A stretch of 64,000 nt of DNA from Chromobotia macracanthus (lineage: Eukaryota > Chordata > Actinopteri > Cypriniformes > Botiidae), in NCBI GenBank assembly GCA_036877525.1, contig JAZGTH010000062.1:7493501-7557500 (forward strand), given 5' to 3'. Within the stretch, counting starts at the first letter, position 1. Each line of letters begins with the position of its first letter. Positions 36,931 through 50,150 of this stretch are shown piece after piece. The position numbers and the translations under genes are program-made. Under the pieces are notes generated by a model that was not told the DNA's origin, did no database searches, and saw nothing but the letters and a program-made list of their open reading frames with translations.

Positions 36931-37608
36931 ATAGAGAAATGTTTTAGATGTAAGGATGTGATGAAGATCTATGAGACATGATGTCATAGCTTTCATTATG
37001 TAATTAACACAGCCTATTGGTTCCTACATAGCTCACAATTGCAAAATGTAATTTAATTAAACTCACAATGAATGATTAAGCCACAATAAACACATTTTTC
37101 TAAAAAACAATTTTATTATCTGAATGAGTACGTTTTTGTACGTTAGTGTCTAAATTGTGGCTTTAAATGGGTGTGTTTGGGAATGATGAAGCAAATATTC
37201 ATCTATTTATCGACCGCTGGGTTACATGTCTAAAATGAGCAAAAGTGTGGACAGCAAATTTAACTGTATGGGAATTCCAGGGGAAGTATTCGAGGCTGCT
37301 GTCTGAAGTTAGTAATAAAGTTCTGCCAGTAAACTACAGTGGTTTGGGGACTGTTGGGAACTGACATTTGCATTCCTTTCCTGTTCTGTCATAATGCTGG
37401 TGACATACCTCATTTAATGAAAGTTATTAGAAATCATTCTCATAGAGTGACTTTGTTTATATTCCCTCATATTCACTATTAATTCTGTTCATTTTTCATT
37501 ATCTCAGGATTGGTTAAATAGCGGAGTGAAATACTCACAGATTTTGTATACACATTATGAAAATTGTTACGTCCTTTAAAAGCATTTTAATAAGCTATTT
37601 TTACAGTT

Positions 37609-37762
37609 TTGTTGTTACTGTGCATATTTATATGTATGCATTTGGCAGACGCTTTTATCCACAGCGACTTACAGTACATTCAAGGCATACAATTTATCAG
37701 TATGTCTGTTTTTCTGTCAATCGAACCCACAACCTTGGCGCTACCAGTTGAGCTACACACCC
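37609..37762 (-). mobile_element. tRNA-derived SINE, full-length copy
   Basis: Read on minus, the copy has a tRNA-like head (tgtgtagctcaactggtagc), a B box (ggttgtgggttcgatt) and the tail ctgtaagtcgctgtggataa, aaagcgtctgccaaatgca. The box sequences are better preserved than in the 33139 copy, suggesting a younger insertion. Confidence 0.85.
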
Positions 37763-38210
37763 ACTCTATATTTTTATATATTTTTCATCCTCTTTTCCTT
37801 TTTCCTCTTTCAGATCAGCACACAGTGAAAATATTCCAGAATACAAAATGGAATTCGTTCTAAACTAGATTTATTAAATTTACATTTAACCCTTCAATGA
37901 TAGGATGCAGTGTTGTTTTTCTTTTCCAGTATGTCATCTGTCATCAGGACAGGAGTCCTGTAAACAACTAAACCTTTCAGGTCTTCAAATCAAGTCCATG
38001 TGGTTTGAAATGTGGAAAAACCATTTGCAGTCAAATTAAGCATGTAAATGTGAGCATGTTTTCATCATTTCATGTCGTATTTCCAAGACTTAACTCAAAG
38101 AACTACTGTCTCAAAAGATTTATACAGTGTTCTGTTGTCCAGTGAGAAAGTGAATCTATCTCACTCACTTTATCACTTCTAAATGAAAACTTGAAAAAAC
38201 AAAAGAGACT

Positions 38211-38249
38211 AAAATTTTAGATTATAAGAACCGTTTGCCAACATTTCAA
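38211..38249 (+). repeat. Family A foldback element, copy 8, left fragment
   Basis: The start aaattttagattataagaac matches the left end of family A. The match stops at about 38249, where LINE-like sequence begins. The rest of the element resumes at 39247. Confidence 0.7.
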
Positions 38250-39246
38250 ATGAACTGGCAAGCTATAGACCCATTTCAATATTAGAAAAGGTCATATCCA
38301 TGAAACAATAGAAACAATATTTTTGAAAAGTTCCAGTCAGGTTTCAGACCACTTCATAGCACAGAAACTACCCTGATCAAAATTAAAAATGATTTACTTC
38401 GGATGAAGGTTGCATTTTATTTCATTGCTGTAATCAGAGAGCTTAAACAGAAAGAAGACTCGACTGCTATATCACTTGTGTGGGTGCTGAGGATTGTAGT
38501 GCAAGTAACTTTTGTAACAATTTTATATTTTAACCAGAGGTGGCCATACAGAGGCCAAAGTTCCATGTTGCAGCTTTAAACAGAAAAATGGTCTGCAATA
38601 TGGGCAAAATTAAACGTTTTGTTGATACACATTTTTGTGATTAATGGAACTCTCTCTTTAAGGATTAACATTACTTTAAGATTAATAATTATTAATAAGT
38701 TTATTAATTTATCGCTCAGTGTGTGGATAACTCCACACTCCAATCTCCAGTTCATCCTGAAAATTGTCCCTGCTCTGGTATAATCAGGTGCTCATCCTTG
38801 TACCATAGAGCGATGTCTAAAGCGATAGCCTGGACAACCCAAAAGCAAGTGGAACAATGTGATAGACTTCTTTTTAAATTTTACATAGGCTATTTAATTC
38901 TTATCGGCTTGGTTGCCTGTTAATTTTTAATTAAAATCCCCTCTCAGACTTTTCACATCAACATACATTCAGTCTTGTAACAGCAGTTTGCTGTTAGAGC
39001 TGCAGTCAGTAACTTTATGCCATTATTGGCATCTTTGTTGAAATCTTCCTCAGTTTTCTATCATTAACATCATGGCCCCATCCTCGTTGACACATCCCTT
39101 ATTTATCTCTTTACCTGTCACTAAATCGGACTCATAACTACAGTTTTAACCAACTATAGTTACGGACTGCGGCTTTAGCATGTCAGAGGAGAACTGGCCC
39201 TCCAATGCACCATTGTGCACTATATAAATAAACTTGACCTTAAACT
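38250..39246 (+). mobile_element. L2-like LINE fragment inserted in a family A element
   Basis: Translated segments at about 38255-38310 (ASYRPISILEKVIS) and 38313-38410 (NNIFEKFQSGFRPLHSTETT) are typical of the reverse transcriptase domain of fish L2-type non-LTR retrotransposons. The 3' end (about 39205-39246) has the family-like tail gcactatataaataaacttg followed by short TTGA-type repeats. The coding part is interrupted by a stop and most of the body is missing, so it is inactive. The copy of the 36858 repeat at 38465-38545 lies within it. Confidence 0.72.
38465..38545 (+). repeat. Dispersed repeat, copy shared with 36858-36930
   Basis: It shares tgtgggtgctgaggattgta, gtgcaagtaact and attttaaccagaggt with the other copy. 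It lies inside the LINE-derived interval, either as a nested insertion or as part of that element. Confidence 0.75.
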
Positions 39247-39465
39247 TGAATTTCCGTTAAGTAAAAAAATGTTATTTCCAAGTTCTAGGAACATTCAAAA
39301 CGACTAGTTGTATTAACATTATAGCTTGGTTATAAGGATGTTATTCAAACATTTTTAATTCTGTAAAATTTTTAGCATTTTGTAACATTTTTCAGTAACA
39401 GATTCTACTAACTACTTAAGAATAACATTTTGATATATGATATATAACCTTAAAAAAAATAATGT
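39247..39465 (+). repeat. Family A foldback element, copy 8, right fragment
   Basis: It resumes with tttccgttaagta, the position reached at 38249, and continues through ttataaggatgttattcaa and the gatatatgatatataacc centre. The right terminus is missing. Confidence 0.78.
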
Positions 39466-41512
39466 TTTGTCAATGTACTTGTCAACTTAATCTCGATTCA
39501 AAATGATCGACTTGATCTGTGGCAAATTTGAAGCATAGCTGGCAGAATTTTTATAATAACAGTGAGTCATAATTTATTTTTTAAGATTGAATCACTGTGT
39601 ATGAATTCAAAACAAGCTGTTTCAAGTCTTAACATTCAAATATGCAGAAAACAATAACAATAATTTTCAGAAAGTCTTACTTTTGGCAGCAGCTTGGCTG
39701 AATACAAACAGCATTTATTCTTACCAAAAAAAATATTCTCTTAAGTCAAAGCTTTCAATGGGTCTAAATAATTAATAATTGCAGCCTCTCTTTGTTTCTT
39801 CTCTCTTCTTGTTTTTTCGAGCACCGTTATCAAACCTGCAGGGGGCAGCACTGATCACAGTCAATTAAGCCTCATTGGGCTTTATTAAGGGTACAGGAAG
39901 ACAAGAAAGAAAGACAAAGTGAAGAGTTTATGTTTATTACTGTTAAAGTACATAACTTTAGCCTATTTGCCTGTTCCTCTCCATACCCTGTTGACTAATA
40001 AATATTTCTACTTCCATTAGCTTCCATTAGTATTCTCCAATGGCACAGTGCCACAAAACTCACTAACTAGCATGATGTCCCTCTAAGCTTGATCAGTATT
40101 CATGAAATTAGCATTTAACCTCGTTCAGAACAGCCTAGCAGAGAGCAGTAACAATATAATACCATGTTGTTGTGCACCTAATGTTGTTTCCACTGTGTAA
40201 TGTTTACGCCCCAAGAACTCAGTAAATAGCTCTATTCTGTTTCTGCTCCACTGTGTTTTGGTAAATGTAAAATGTCGCATGATTATATAAAAAGCAGAGG
40301 AGGCAGAGTAACTAGCCACATAAAAACAGATCAAGTTCAAAACTAAATGTTTAGGACCAGAGGCATCATTCAGGGTTGCTGTTATGTTTTTCCTCTGTGT
40401 CACTGGAGGGAATGGCATAAACCGAACAACATTAGCTTTACAAAATTCCCGGTGTGAGTAAGCACCATAGTTGTGCCACGGGTGGTTGTATTATAAAGAG
40501 CACAAAGATAAGGAATTAACAGAAACAGTTTCTAATTTATAAACCTCACGGGAAACAGGGAAACACACATTAACTTGGCATGAAACAGGACAAACTAACT
40601 CAAAACTAACACAGGGAGTGTATATATATACACAAATTCAAACAAGAAACTAACATGTTAATTAACTGGACAATAGGTGAACTAAATGAGACTAACAACG
40701 GTAAAACTAGATCACACAAGACAAAACCAACAACACAAAAAACAGAACATACAGCTGTATCTGTTTAACTTAAATTTAAATGTTTTGTAAACAGTTTAGC
40801 ATGAAATAATTATTACCATAAAGTATACCATTTTAAACATATACTATTTTATTTAAGTGTTACGCAGCTGTCGTTTCTTTTTCTAGAAAGCTGGAAATAT
40901 TTTATTTCATTTGTCCATAGCAATTATTGGAATATTTTTTGCATCCATTTCGGAACAAATGTACTTCTATGTACTCCTCCAAATTTCATTAAATTCTTCA
41001 GTCCCATGGTTCTCATTACAGCTTTAGTAAATGCTCATTAATTTCCTTTCAAGAATGCAAATTTTGACCTTATGTAATCGTTTGATTATACACAACAGAT
41101 GTTTCAGTGGCAGATAACCCCATCAGGGCAGAGGCATAGCTCTGTCGTCCACTGGGCTTTTCCTGAGAGATGTGCACCTTTCCAGATGGCAGTAAAGGAA
41201 ATGAAATGGTCTGTTATTTAAAGAGAACACAGCTAGCCTATGAAATAGTTGCACTTGATTTATGACCCATTTGGTCTTCTTCCTATCTCCTAAAGTTCAG
41301 CACTACATTGCAAGGACGTCAATTTATATGGGAAATGTTGCTACTCTTCCCTACTGTCATTTAAAATGTCCTACTTTGTATACTATAAAAGATACAGATA
41401 CAGTACAAAGCTTCTTTATCATCCCAAATTACATCTTTCTGTCCCTGTTGGGTTCATAAGGTCTGTTGTTCAGAGAATAAATCCAGCTAAAGATTTAAAT
41501 ATAGCCATATAT
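39466..41512. other. Intergenic stretch, no supported gene
   Basis: No exon or recognised repeat was supported. The small minus-strand open frame at 40125-40418 has no recognisable domain. Confidence 0.5.
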
Positions 41513-41626
41513 TGTTGTAATTTCAAATACAATATTTCATGTGGGCTGAGGATATAGACTTTAATTTTAAATAAAACTTGTAGAGGCAGAGAAAATGATG
41601 GAATGTTCCTGTACTTCTGTAGCAAA
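41513..41626 (+). repeat. Inverted-repeat arm 1, flank of family A copy 9
   Basis: About 114 bp with gggctgaggatatagacttt, aaaacttgtagaggcagag and ttcctgtac blocks. It is present in reverse complement at 44556-44662. In both places it abuts the same end of a family A element. Confidence 0.88.
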
Positions 41627-41873
41627 CCCAGATAACAGGAAGCATTCTCACAACATTGGCTAATGCTCTCTAAAAGCTGTCAAACTTATCAAAAACATTT
41701 TTGCAGTAAAATTAATAGAATGTTTTTAACATTATATATCATAAATATCAAAATGTTAAAAAACTGGATGTTTTGAACATTCCCAGTACTTTCCAAAATA
41801 ACATTTTTAACGTTTTTGTTACTTAATGGAAATGTTACAGAAACGTTGTTACAACCTAAAATTGTTAGCTGGG
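41627..41873 (-). repeat. Family A foldback element, copy 9
   Basis: The ends are cccagataacaggaagcatt and cctaaaattgttagctggg. It lacks part of the interior (about 250 bp in total). It forms one arm of a long inverted repeat together with its left flank. Confidence 0.85.
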
Positions 41874-42546
41874 GTGTACATGTGAGGCATGTACATGTTA
41901 GACTGGTTAAATTAGACAGATGCCTGGTGAGCAATTCCTAAAGTAATGGGCTGTAAAACTCATTTTGTCTGAGATACTTACTGGTCGTGACCCCTGTGGG
42001 ATACAGTGGCCTCTGTTGTCACATTACTCTTGGGTCATCCATGGCAGGGCCTGAGAGAATTCTCTCACTTGCTGGTTGTACACAATGACCAGAGCTGTCG
42101 CACAGAACTGTGATCTAAACACCAGCCACAAACATTAGCCTAATGGCCTCAGAGATTTGACTAGACATGATATGACTATCTGATGCAACATTCAGCTGAA
42201 CTTCATTGATCCCTGTTGTATCTTACGCAAACCAAGGATTTCCAGTTTGGATGTGATCATCATGTGATTTTGTGATTATGTGACCTGTATGGCTTAACTT
42301 GGCTGAAACATGCCATTCTGCAGTAAAACTCACATGAATGTAGTTTTTTCACATGAATAATGTGCTTGTTGTATTTTGATTCCTATGCAAATTTATGTGG
42401 TCTATGCACCTGTTTTTGGACTTTTTGAAAGACAAGGTGAGTCAAAGCTTCAAAGCTATTTATCTGACAAGCAAACCAGTTTTTTCAATATTTATTGTAT
42501 GATAAATGAGAGATAAAGTGAGAATTCAGTAAATGCATTGCAAAAA

Positions 42547-42756
42547 CCCAGCTAACAGGGAATGTTCTCAGAACGTTGGCTAATGCTCTCTAAAAGTTCT
42601 CTCAAAGGTCTTGATCAAAAAATGCTCTTGCGGTATCATTAGTAGAACTGGACATTTTGAACGTTCCAAGAACTTTCAAAGTAAAATTGTTAATGGTTTT
42701 ATTACGTAATGTAAATGTTAAAGAAACTTTCTTACAACCTAAAATTGTTAGCTGGG
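42547..42756 (-). repeat. Family A foldback element, copy 10 (internally deleted)
   Basis: Both termini are perfect (cccagctaacagggaatgtt and aaaattgttagctggg). The central TATA-rich block is missing, giving a 210-bp derivative. It lies between the two arms of the inverted repeat. Confidence 0.88.
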
Positions 42757-44242
42757 AAGCTGTTACCTCAGATAAGTACAGTTGCACATCTGTCACCCTG
42801 AATGTTGACAGCAGTGCAGGGTTAAATCAAAGTGATCTTTCTAAACACCATAGAGCATTTAGCTGCAAGTAAACAACGTCATTGTAAATATGAACCTCAC
42901 ATAAGCATTTTGTTTAAAAAGACATATCACATTAAGTCATCAAACTTTTTTATCTGTTTATCTTTTAAATGCTCTCTGTTGAACTGTAAATGTGCCCAGT
43001 GAAGAGTGAGTTTTTAATTTAAAAGCCTTGTTTTGAAAATTACGGTTTTTACCAGCTGGGTCAAATGCGTCCACAATGACACACAAAAAATAAACAATCA
43101 GAGGTACATTATAACTGTAATTGGATTGCAAAAACAGCCATAATTAACATGCTATATTACGCAAATACTAGTTTGTGCCAAGATAACACTTGTGATAAAT
43201 GTAATGCAAGGAGTGCTGTTTTGTGTCGAGAGCAAAAACATCATTAATTGTTAAGCTTCTAATAAGGCTCTACATTTGAAGAGTGTGTTGCAGCTGTTAG
43301 ACTGTTACATTGTCTTAATCTATGATTACTCCTGGCAGATGGACTTTGTTACAGTCTCTCTACTGTCACTGAGGCCGTATTATTTATTCAACAGATATGC
43401 TGGAGGTCCCACGAGAGGTACATCTGTATCAACAATTGCTCCTCTGTTGCTGCATAAAAAAGTACATCAAATAAGAAGAAAAGAAATAAGAAATAAACAA
43501 ACTGGGAAAAAGATTAATAGCAGGAATTGTGTAACTATATTGAGAAACAGAACACACAATGAGTTTTAGTTTTATCTGTAGAATATTTCAGGTGTAAAAA
43601 TAAATGTTTAACCTTTAAAACTGATATTCATTCGAATTAAGTTATTTCAATCATTAAATTCACTTATTTCACTCATTCAATCCATTTGTGCCACATACAT
43701 AACTAGGTGGCCCTCTGTTGCTATGGTTACTCCACTCAGGAAATATCTCTCTAGGTCTGTTGAGGGGAAAATGGGAAAATACAAAGAAATTAAAAAGATA
43801 TTTAGTTAATCTTAACTTCTGGAATACCTGTGGCATGATAAATTGTTTGATGGTTTGCATTCTGTCTATACACATTAAAATATTGTGACAACAGGAAAAT
43901 GAGGCACAACTTAAAGAGTGTGCAGAAACCCTAAATAAAATGCTAATCATCAAATTAATCATCAAATAAATGATTAATAGTTAATTTAACTTCTGGACTG
44001 TTTGTCAATGTGTAACGGTGATGCAATGGGTGATTTATGTCTGTCTGTCTCAATGAAAAATGTCTGCAATAATAGAGAGGACCTGCAATACAGTTACAGC
44101 CTGTTGAGTTCAAACAAAGACATTTAAAAAACAGTGTGAAAATTTACAGCTGTGAAACATTTGTATTTCTTTAACTAAAAAAACTGTTACATTATATATA
44201 CGTTATATTAATTGTCAAAACTAAACAAGCTCTACCCCTTCC

Positions 44243-44555
44243 CAGCTGAAATTTTAGGTTCTAAGAAAATTTCTAGGAAGTTCTAGAAACTTTTAAAATG
44301 TCTGTTTTTTTAGACGTTGTATTAACATTATTGCTTAGTTATAGGAATGTTATTCAAACATTTTTTAATTCTGTAATGCTTTAAAACATTCCAATAACTA
44401 CTTAGGAATAACATTTTGTTATTTTGCTATATATGTATGAAATATAATTTTAAAGAAATGTTCTACTAACATTACTGCAAAAACGTTCTCATAACTTTGA
44501 GAGAACTTTTAGAGAACATTAGTCAACATTCTGAGAATGTTTCTGTTATCTGGGT
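44243..44555 (+). repeat. Family A foldback element, copy 11
   Basis: The left end is cccagctgaaattttaggtt; the right end is gagaatgtttctgttatctggg, the same variant terminus as copy 9. With the right flank 44556-44662 it forms arm 2 of the inverted repeat. Confidence 0.85.
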
Positions 44556-44662
44556 TTGCCACAGAGGTACAGGAATGTTCCATAATTTTCTCTGCCTCTA
44601 CAAGTTTTATTTGAATTAAAGTCTATATCCTCAGCCCAATTAAATGTTGTATTTGGATTTAC
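44556..44662 (-). repeat. Inverted-repeat arm 2, flank of family A copy 11
   Basis: This is the reverse complement of 41513-41626 with scattered substitutions, by eye close to 90 percent identical. Similarity stops at about 44662. Confidence 0.88.
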
Positions 44663-46357
44663 AACAGAGAATCTATTTCACTACCATTTGGGTTTGCATT
44701 GACTTCTATAAAGCAATATTATGAAAAAACATGCTCACAACATCATTTATCCATGTATGATGTGGCGGCATCAGGATCATGATGTCCTTCAGAGACCAAG
44801 AAATGACCCAGGCATAACAGCTTAATCATGCAACGTCAGATCTGTTCAAAGTCTTTTAAGAGGTGCATATATGAATTTCAATTTGAATAAGAAGATTCAA
44901 GAAAATCTAGAAGATAATAAATCTAATAAGCTATGTAGCTGCGCAGCACTTTATAGGGCTCAACCAATAGAAGGTAAGTACATATAAGCCCTGAAAAGCT
45001 TATATGTGTACCAGCATTCAAATTGCACTCACATACTTGGCCTAAAATATCATCAATATCACAACAGCCAATGATTACCCTTGTTTCATTTTATTTTTGA
45101 AAAGCTTTTCATTTTAATGTTTTATGGACCTGAAATAATCAATAATTGCTCTGACATTTTTCAGATGTAATAGAACAACATGTTTACAAATGTGAGCACA
45201 ACAACACAAAGGAAAGAGATCAAAAGTTAATGTAAAAATCATTACTGAGTTGTCTTTGGTTAAACTATTGAATATGGGGTGACACATGATTATTTTGAGA
45301 TTTGGGGCACAGAGAAAGCAATGTGTGTCTTTCCAATAGAATGGGATACAAAGTACTCCATTGTAAATCATGGATAGATGCTCCTGTACGCTACCGCACT
45401 GAAAGTGATCTGAATTCCAATGAGCCAATACCTGGTTCAGACTCTTCCTATGCAGTCCTCTGCAACTGAAGGCACATAGTTCAGAATTCTACAAGAGAAG
45501 ACTCATTAGAATGAAGGCTGAGGTCATTCAGGGTACGAATAAAAGATTTGCATTCATGTCATGATGGGGGATATAGATGGGTTTAACTAACTTAAAAAAA
45601 CCTTAAAGAGATTATAAAATTTGAAATGAGTAATGAAATTGCCATTTTTGGCTAACAGCCAAGAATCAACAGCATGACTATATAACTGTCTTGTAACTAT
45701 GCATATATATATATGTCTGTGTGTATATGTGTGTTCTTATTTATCTTTACTAAAGCAGGTATGTGGGTGTGTATACATGTATACATGCAGATCTATGTTT
45801 AAACCACATATGGTATTTCAATTGCTAGTTAAATGTCAGGCCAGTTGCTTGTTGCCTCAATCACTGCTATTATTTTACAAAATCCAAAAGTTGTTATATT
45901 TCCTTTATCTATTATCTACAGCTGTAGAAACAGGTGCATCTGATGTTACCAGGAGTTGTGGGCCCTGATTAAATAAATTAGTTGTAATAAAGACCTTCAG
46001 GATTTATCAGCTACTGCCTGTACTGTGAAACAGAAGCCATCATAGAAAAATTTATATAAATGTTCTAGTAGCGGGGTGAGCCTGGAATACACCAGATGGC
46101 TGGGCTAATTCTCACCCTAAGTGTAGAAGGTCTGTTGTTCAGCTGCCTTATAAATATCCATAATTCTAAGAACGAGTAAAGGTCTTGTAGCTATTCTGTT
46201 CTGAACATCTGATTTAAGAGCACAGCTTGGCAAAATTTATAATTCAAAGATTGACTCCTTTTTAATTCATAAATCAGAATAAGAATGAAATGTACCATGG
46301 CCACAGGATGCTGAATTAAAATAAGAGGAAGTTAAAGTTTTGTTCCACCTTAGCAAA

Positions 46358-46360
<3 letters not shown>

Positions 46361-46403
<43 letters not shown>
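46361..46403. repeat. (TA)n microsatellite
   Basis: About 21 uninterrupted AT dinucleotides. Confidence 0.95.
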
Positions 46404-46406
<3 letters not shown>

Positions 46407-47644
46407 GTGTATATACATACAAAAAATGTATTCCGTTTTGTGTATTCCATTTTAATTTGACTTTCTTTAATTTAACTTCACAAATCGTTTCCTACCTAAA
46501 TTCAAATTCAATTCAATTTCAAATTTATATTTAAAGAGCATTCTTGGTAATTCTGCAGGTAATTTTTATTGACACTCAACCCTATTTATACATCAATTAG
46601 GAGTTTAATGCTTGTGTCAGATTAGGTCAATGTACAATGGGCAAAAATGAAGTCACACATAATCAGAATGAGACATAAACAGCAGCCCAGTACAAAGAAT
46701 GATTGCAGGGAGTTGCTCATACTGAACCCCATCGAGCTGTTTAGATCTGGTCTGCTGACTTCATAAATAATTCATTAAAATGTTCAACACAAGATATAGA
46801 GATGTGTGTTGTGATACAAACCAGGAAGCACAAGCTTGATTCGAGATACAGCCGGGTTTTACATGATGTGGAGAACAAAGACAGTATTAGATCATGTTCT
46901 CACATAAAGCCTGGAGAAATTGAGAAATAACATCATGACGGCTTGATTAACATGTTAATTCTGTGTTTATTCTTTTTCTCATACAGTCGATTACAGTGTT
47001 TATATAACTATAACTGATATCTTATTTGTGTAAAGTATGAAATTCTTTGGGAAGTGTTGTGAAACAATTAAGAAAAAAAAGATGGAAAAAATGTGCTGTT
47101 ATTTAATGCCTTCACTGTGACCATGTTTGGATGAAAAAATGGTTTTGTGGCTAAATATTTTGTCTCTTACTGTAACATCTGCTGTTGTTTATTTATATTT
47201 TACAGAGAGGGTCATTCATAGGTCAGTGTCCAGACACAATAGCATGTATTCTCTTTGGTGTTAAGATAAATTCTGTTAAATGTTTTGTTGTCTTTCCCAT
47301 TTCGATTCTCCTGCAGGCCTGTGAAAGCCCTGATGTCTAAGCAAGATTAGTATGTACAGCAGGTTTTTATAAGAGTCAAGTGTCTGATGGGCTTGTCAAT
47401 CTCATATATCTTCACTGTTCTCAAGAGAAGGTCTTTATCACTGCGAAATGTCTAAACAAACTTCATCTGAGTTTAATCTTAGTAAATTCATGTATATTTG
47501 ACCAAATATGGACGTCCACCATCTCTGTATTTAAAGACTTTATTTACAAGTGTTCATTTTGAAATCATATCATCCTAAATAGATTCATATGGTAAAATAT
47601 GCAACTTAATTAATGCAATTTAATTAATTAATTAACTTACAGAA

Positions 47645-47760
47645 AAGACACATGAATTTCATGTGTAAATATGTGATCACATGTGAAACACATCACTTTC
47701 ACATGTGATTCCATAGGGTTTCCCATTGGAATTTACATGGGATTCACACGCAAAATGTTC
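47645..47760. repeat. Palindrome-rich block with repeated CACATGTGA/TTCACATG motifs
   Basis: The near-palindrome acatgaatttcatgt is followed by several cacatgtga and tcacatgtga motifs in both orientations over about 100 bp. It looks like the end of a small foldback element, but the outer boundaries are not clear. Confidence 0.55.
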
Positions 47761-49714
47761 CAAAGCCACACATTTTACATTTAATCATATTATTATATTG
47801 GGCAACTGTCTGAAAGTAATGCTTGAGTCTCCAGAGTTTTAATTGGGTGAATTTTCTGGATCACTGCGGTATACCACCATCCAAAAGGCTGACTGCCGGT
47901 CAGCTTTCAGGTGTGACAAAGGTCACAGAGAAAAGCCATTAGCTGTTAGTGGACTATGCTTTACTGTGTGCTTTCCTGGAAAGATACAGCAATTAAAGAA
48001 AAACCTCAGACATAATTTATATGAGGCAAACCTGCAATAATGATTTAAATAGTTCAGCCAAAAACAAAAAAAAAATGATGTCATTATTTGCATTTATGTC
48101 TTTTCAAAGGTGGAGTTTTGGAAAGTCAATGGAAACTGGGATATCTAACCTCCAAATTTGAAAATAAAAATCAATAGACTATTAAAATATGATAAAAATT
48201 GCCCATTTCACTTGTCTTCTAAAGTCATACAACAGCTTGCGGGCAACTTTCAGTTTTAAGCAGTTTTGAGCTAAGAATCTTCCCACCTGCTGCAGCTCTC
48301 AAAGAACATATGACATTATTATATGCACATTGGCAGGTTTAATATTGATGATATTGTTTCTCACAAGACACTCAAGAATCAGTCACATCTGGCACCAGAT
48401 CTGATGCCTCTCATGCCTCCATATATGATTTAAGGGCTTCGTGGAGGTGAAGTTTTCTTAAATTTGAATAGCATGAATAGCAACTTAAATTTATATCTGT
48501 TTTAAGACATTTTATATATAAAAGATGTGGTGCCCTAGAATGCACTAGAAGTGAAAAACAATATTTAACAGGCCAATAAACCCCCATTTCAGCAACTGTC
48601 AGCAGCATTCATACTGCATTCACACACCCTTTAAGAACAAGTCATAATTTCTCTCTTGACTGACAATATAGTTCATTAAATTTCTGTGAAGCTCATGTTC
48701 TTTATCATTTCTTTCATCCACTCCCTTTATTTGTCACTTTGGGAGGGGTTGAATGCAAAAAAGACGAACATTTAAAATATGTAGAATATAATATATCTTC
48801 TGAATATGGTATTCTCTCATTTAATCAACCATCTAATTCCTGAAATAAACAATTGAACACTGTTAATGTTGGGGATTAATGGAATGCTCATGGGGGAATT
48901 TTATGAGTGCATCTATATGCAATGTATTTTAAAACCCTAAGAGCTATTTTACATACCAGACAAATCCATTTGAAGAATTTCCAGGAACTGGGATTAAAAA
49001 AGAATACTGAGTGTAAATAACATCCTTGGAATTCTAAATTATAGCCAGGGAGTGTTAATGTGTTTTAGAACAACTAGGGAAAGTGTTATAATTTGGACCT
49101 TTAATATTATTATTAATATTATAGTAATGACTCTTTGAGGTAAGGAAATATCTGGTCAGCTTCAAAACAACTGTGGAAGCAGTTAAATTACTAAAAAGTG
49201 GAATAATGCAAATCGTGACTACAAAGAAGTGTATTTTTTAATCAATTTCTCATCATAGCTCTTCAAAGGTTGTTACACATTAGTTCCTGTCCCAGCATGC
49301 ACTGCAGGAAAGCGTTTGAGTTGACATCTGTCTCGGAAATATGCTTCAGAAACTGTAACATATGAAAATTCACATTGGAAATCTGTACAGATGGAGCAGG
49401 ATTTTATCTTATTCAAAACACAGCGATTTAACAACAGCGAAGATAGATGAGGCCTGCTGCTTGGGCCATGTAAAAATCATTTCTCACATTCTTACTAGCA
49501 TCATTATTCTTCTGCTTTAGTCTCATGAGAATAAACAGAGCAACACAGAAATTGATTTCGCATCAGGAAGCAGGATGATCGTAATTACTGAAATAACTGC
49601 TGGTCAGCTTCATTTTCAAGATGCAGCAGATCAACGAGAATGTAAACTGTCAGGTGATCTCTCTATTCACAATGTCAATTCAATACACTGATGCCCTAAA
49701 TAATAACCCATCCA

Positions 49715-50150
49715 TAAATTCTCTGTGCTGCTTATCTCTATATATGTGGTCACAGGAAGTGCTGGAATCTATCTTATACCCTGGACAGTTGACCAGTCCA
49801 TCACTGAACAAAGACAAACATATTCACAGTTATCTCCCAGCCCATAGAGAATGTTCTCAGAACATTGGCCGACGTTCTCTAGAAGCTATCTCACAGTTAT
49901 CAAAAATGTTGTTGCAGTAACGTCAGTAGAAAAGTTTTATTTTTGTTTTTCAATAAGCCGTGACTTATTTACAATACACTGTCCTGCTTACATATCATAT
50001 ATATCAAAATGTTATTCTTACTTAATGGGAACGTTTTAAATTTAGAATCTCCATAACCTGATCAACGTGTCTTTGAACTGTGGGGACACAGGAGAACATG
50101 CAAACTCCACACAGAAAGACCCCACACTCAACCAAGGCTTAAACATGCTG
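49715..50150 (+). mobile_element. Non-LTR-type dispersed repeat, split by a family A copy
   Basis: The left part (ctgtgctgcttatc, accctggacagttgaccagt, ccatcactgaac) and right part (gtctttgaactgtgggga, gagaacatgcaaactccaca) match, in order, a very common fish dispersed repeat thought to come from a non-LTR retrotransposon 3' end. The family A copy at about 49836-50045 separates the two parts. Family naming is from memory and needs a repeat-library check. Confidence 0.6.
49836..50045 (-). repeat. Family A foldback element, copy 12 (degraded)
   Basis: It begins cccagcccatagagaatgtt and contains gttctcagaacattggcc, a cagtaacgtcagtagaa block and atatcatatatatcaaaatg. The right end is missing or rearranged. 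Confidence 0.7.

Larger units (their letters stand above)
44663..49714. other. Intergenic stretch, no supported gene
   Basis: No exon was supported on either strand. It contains a TA microsatellite at about 46361-46403 and a palindrome-rich block at 47640-47760, listed separately. Confidence 0.5.
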
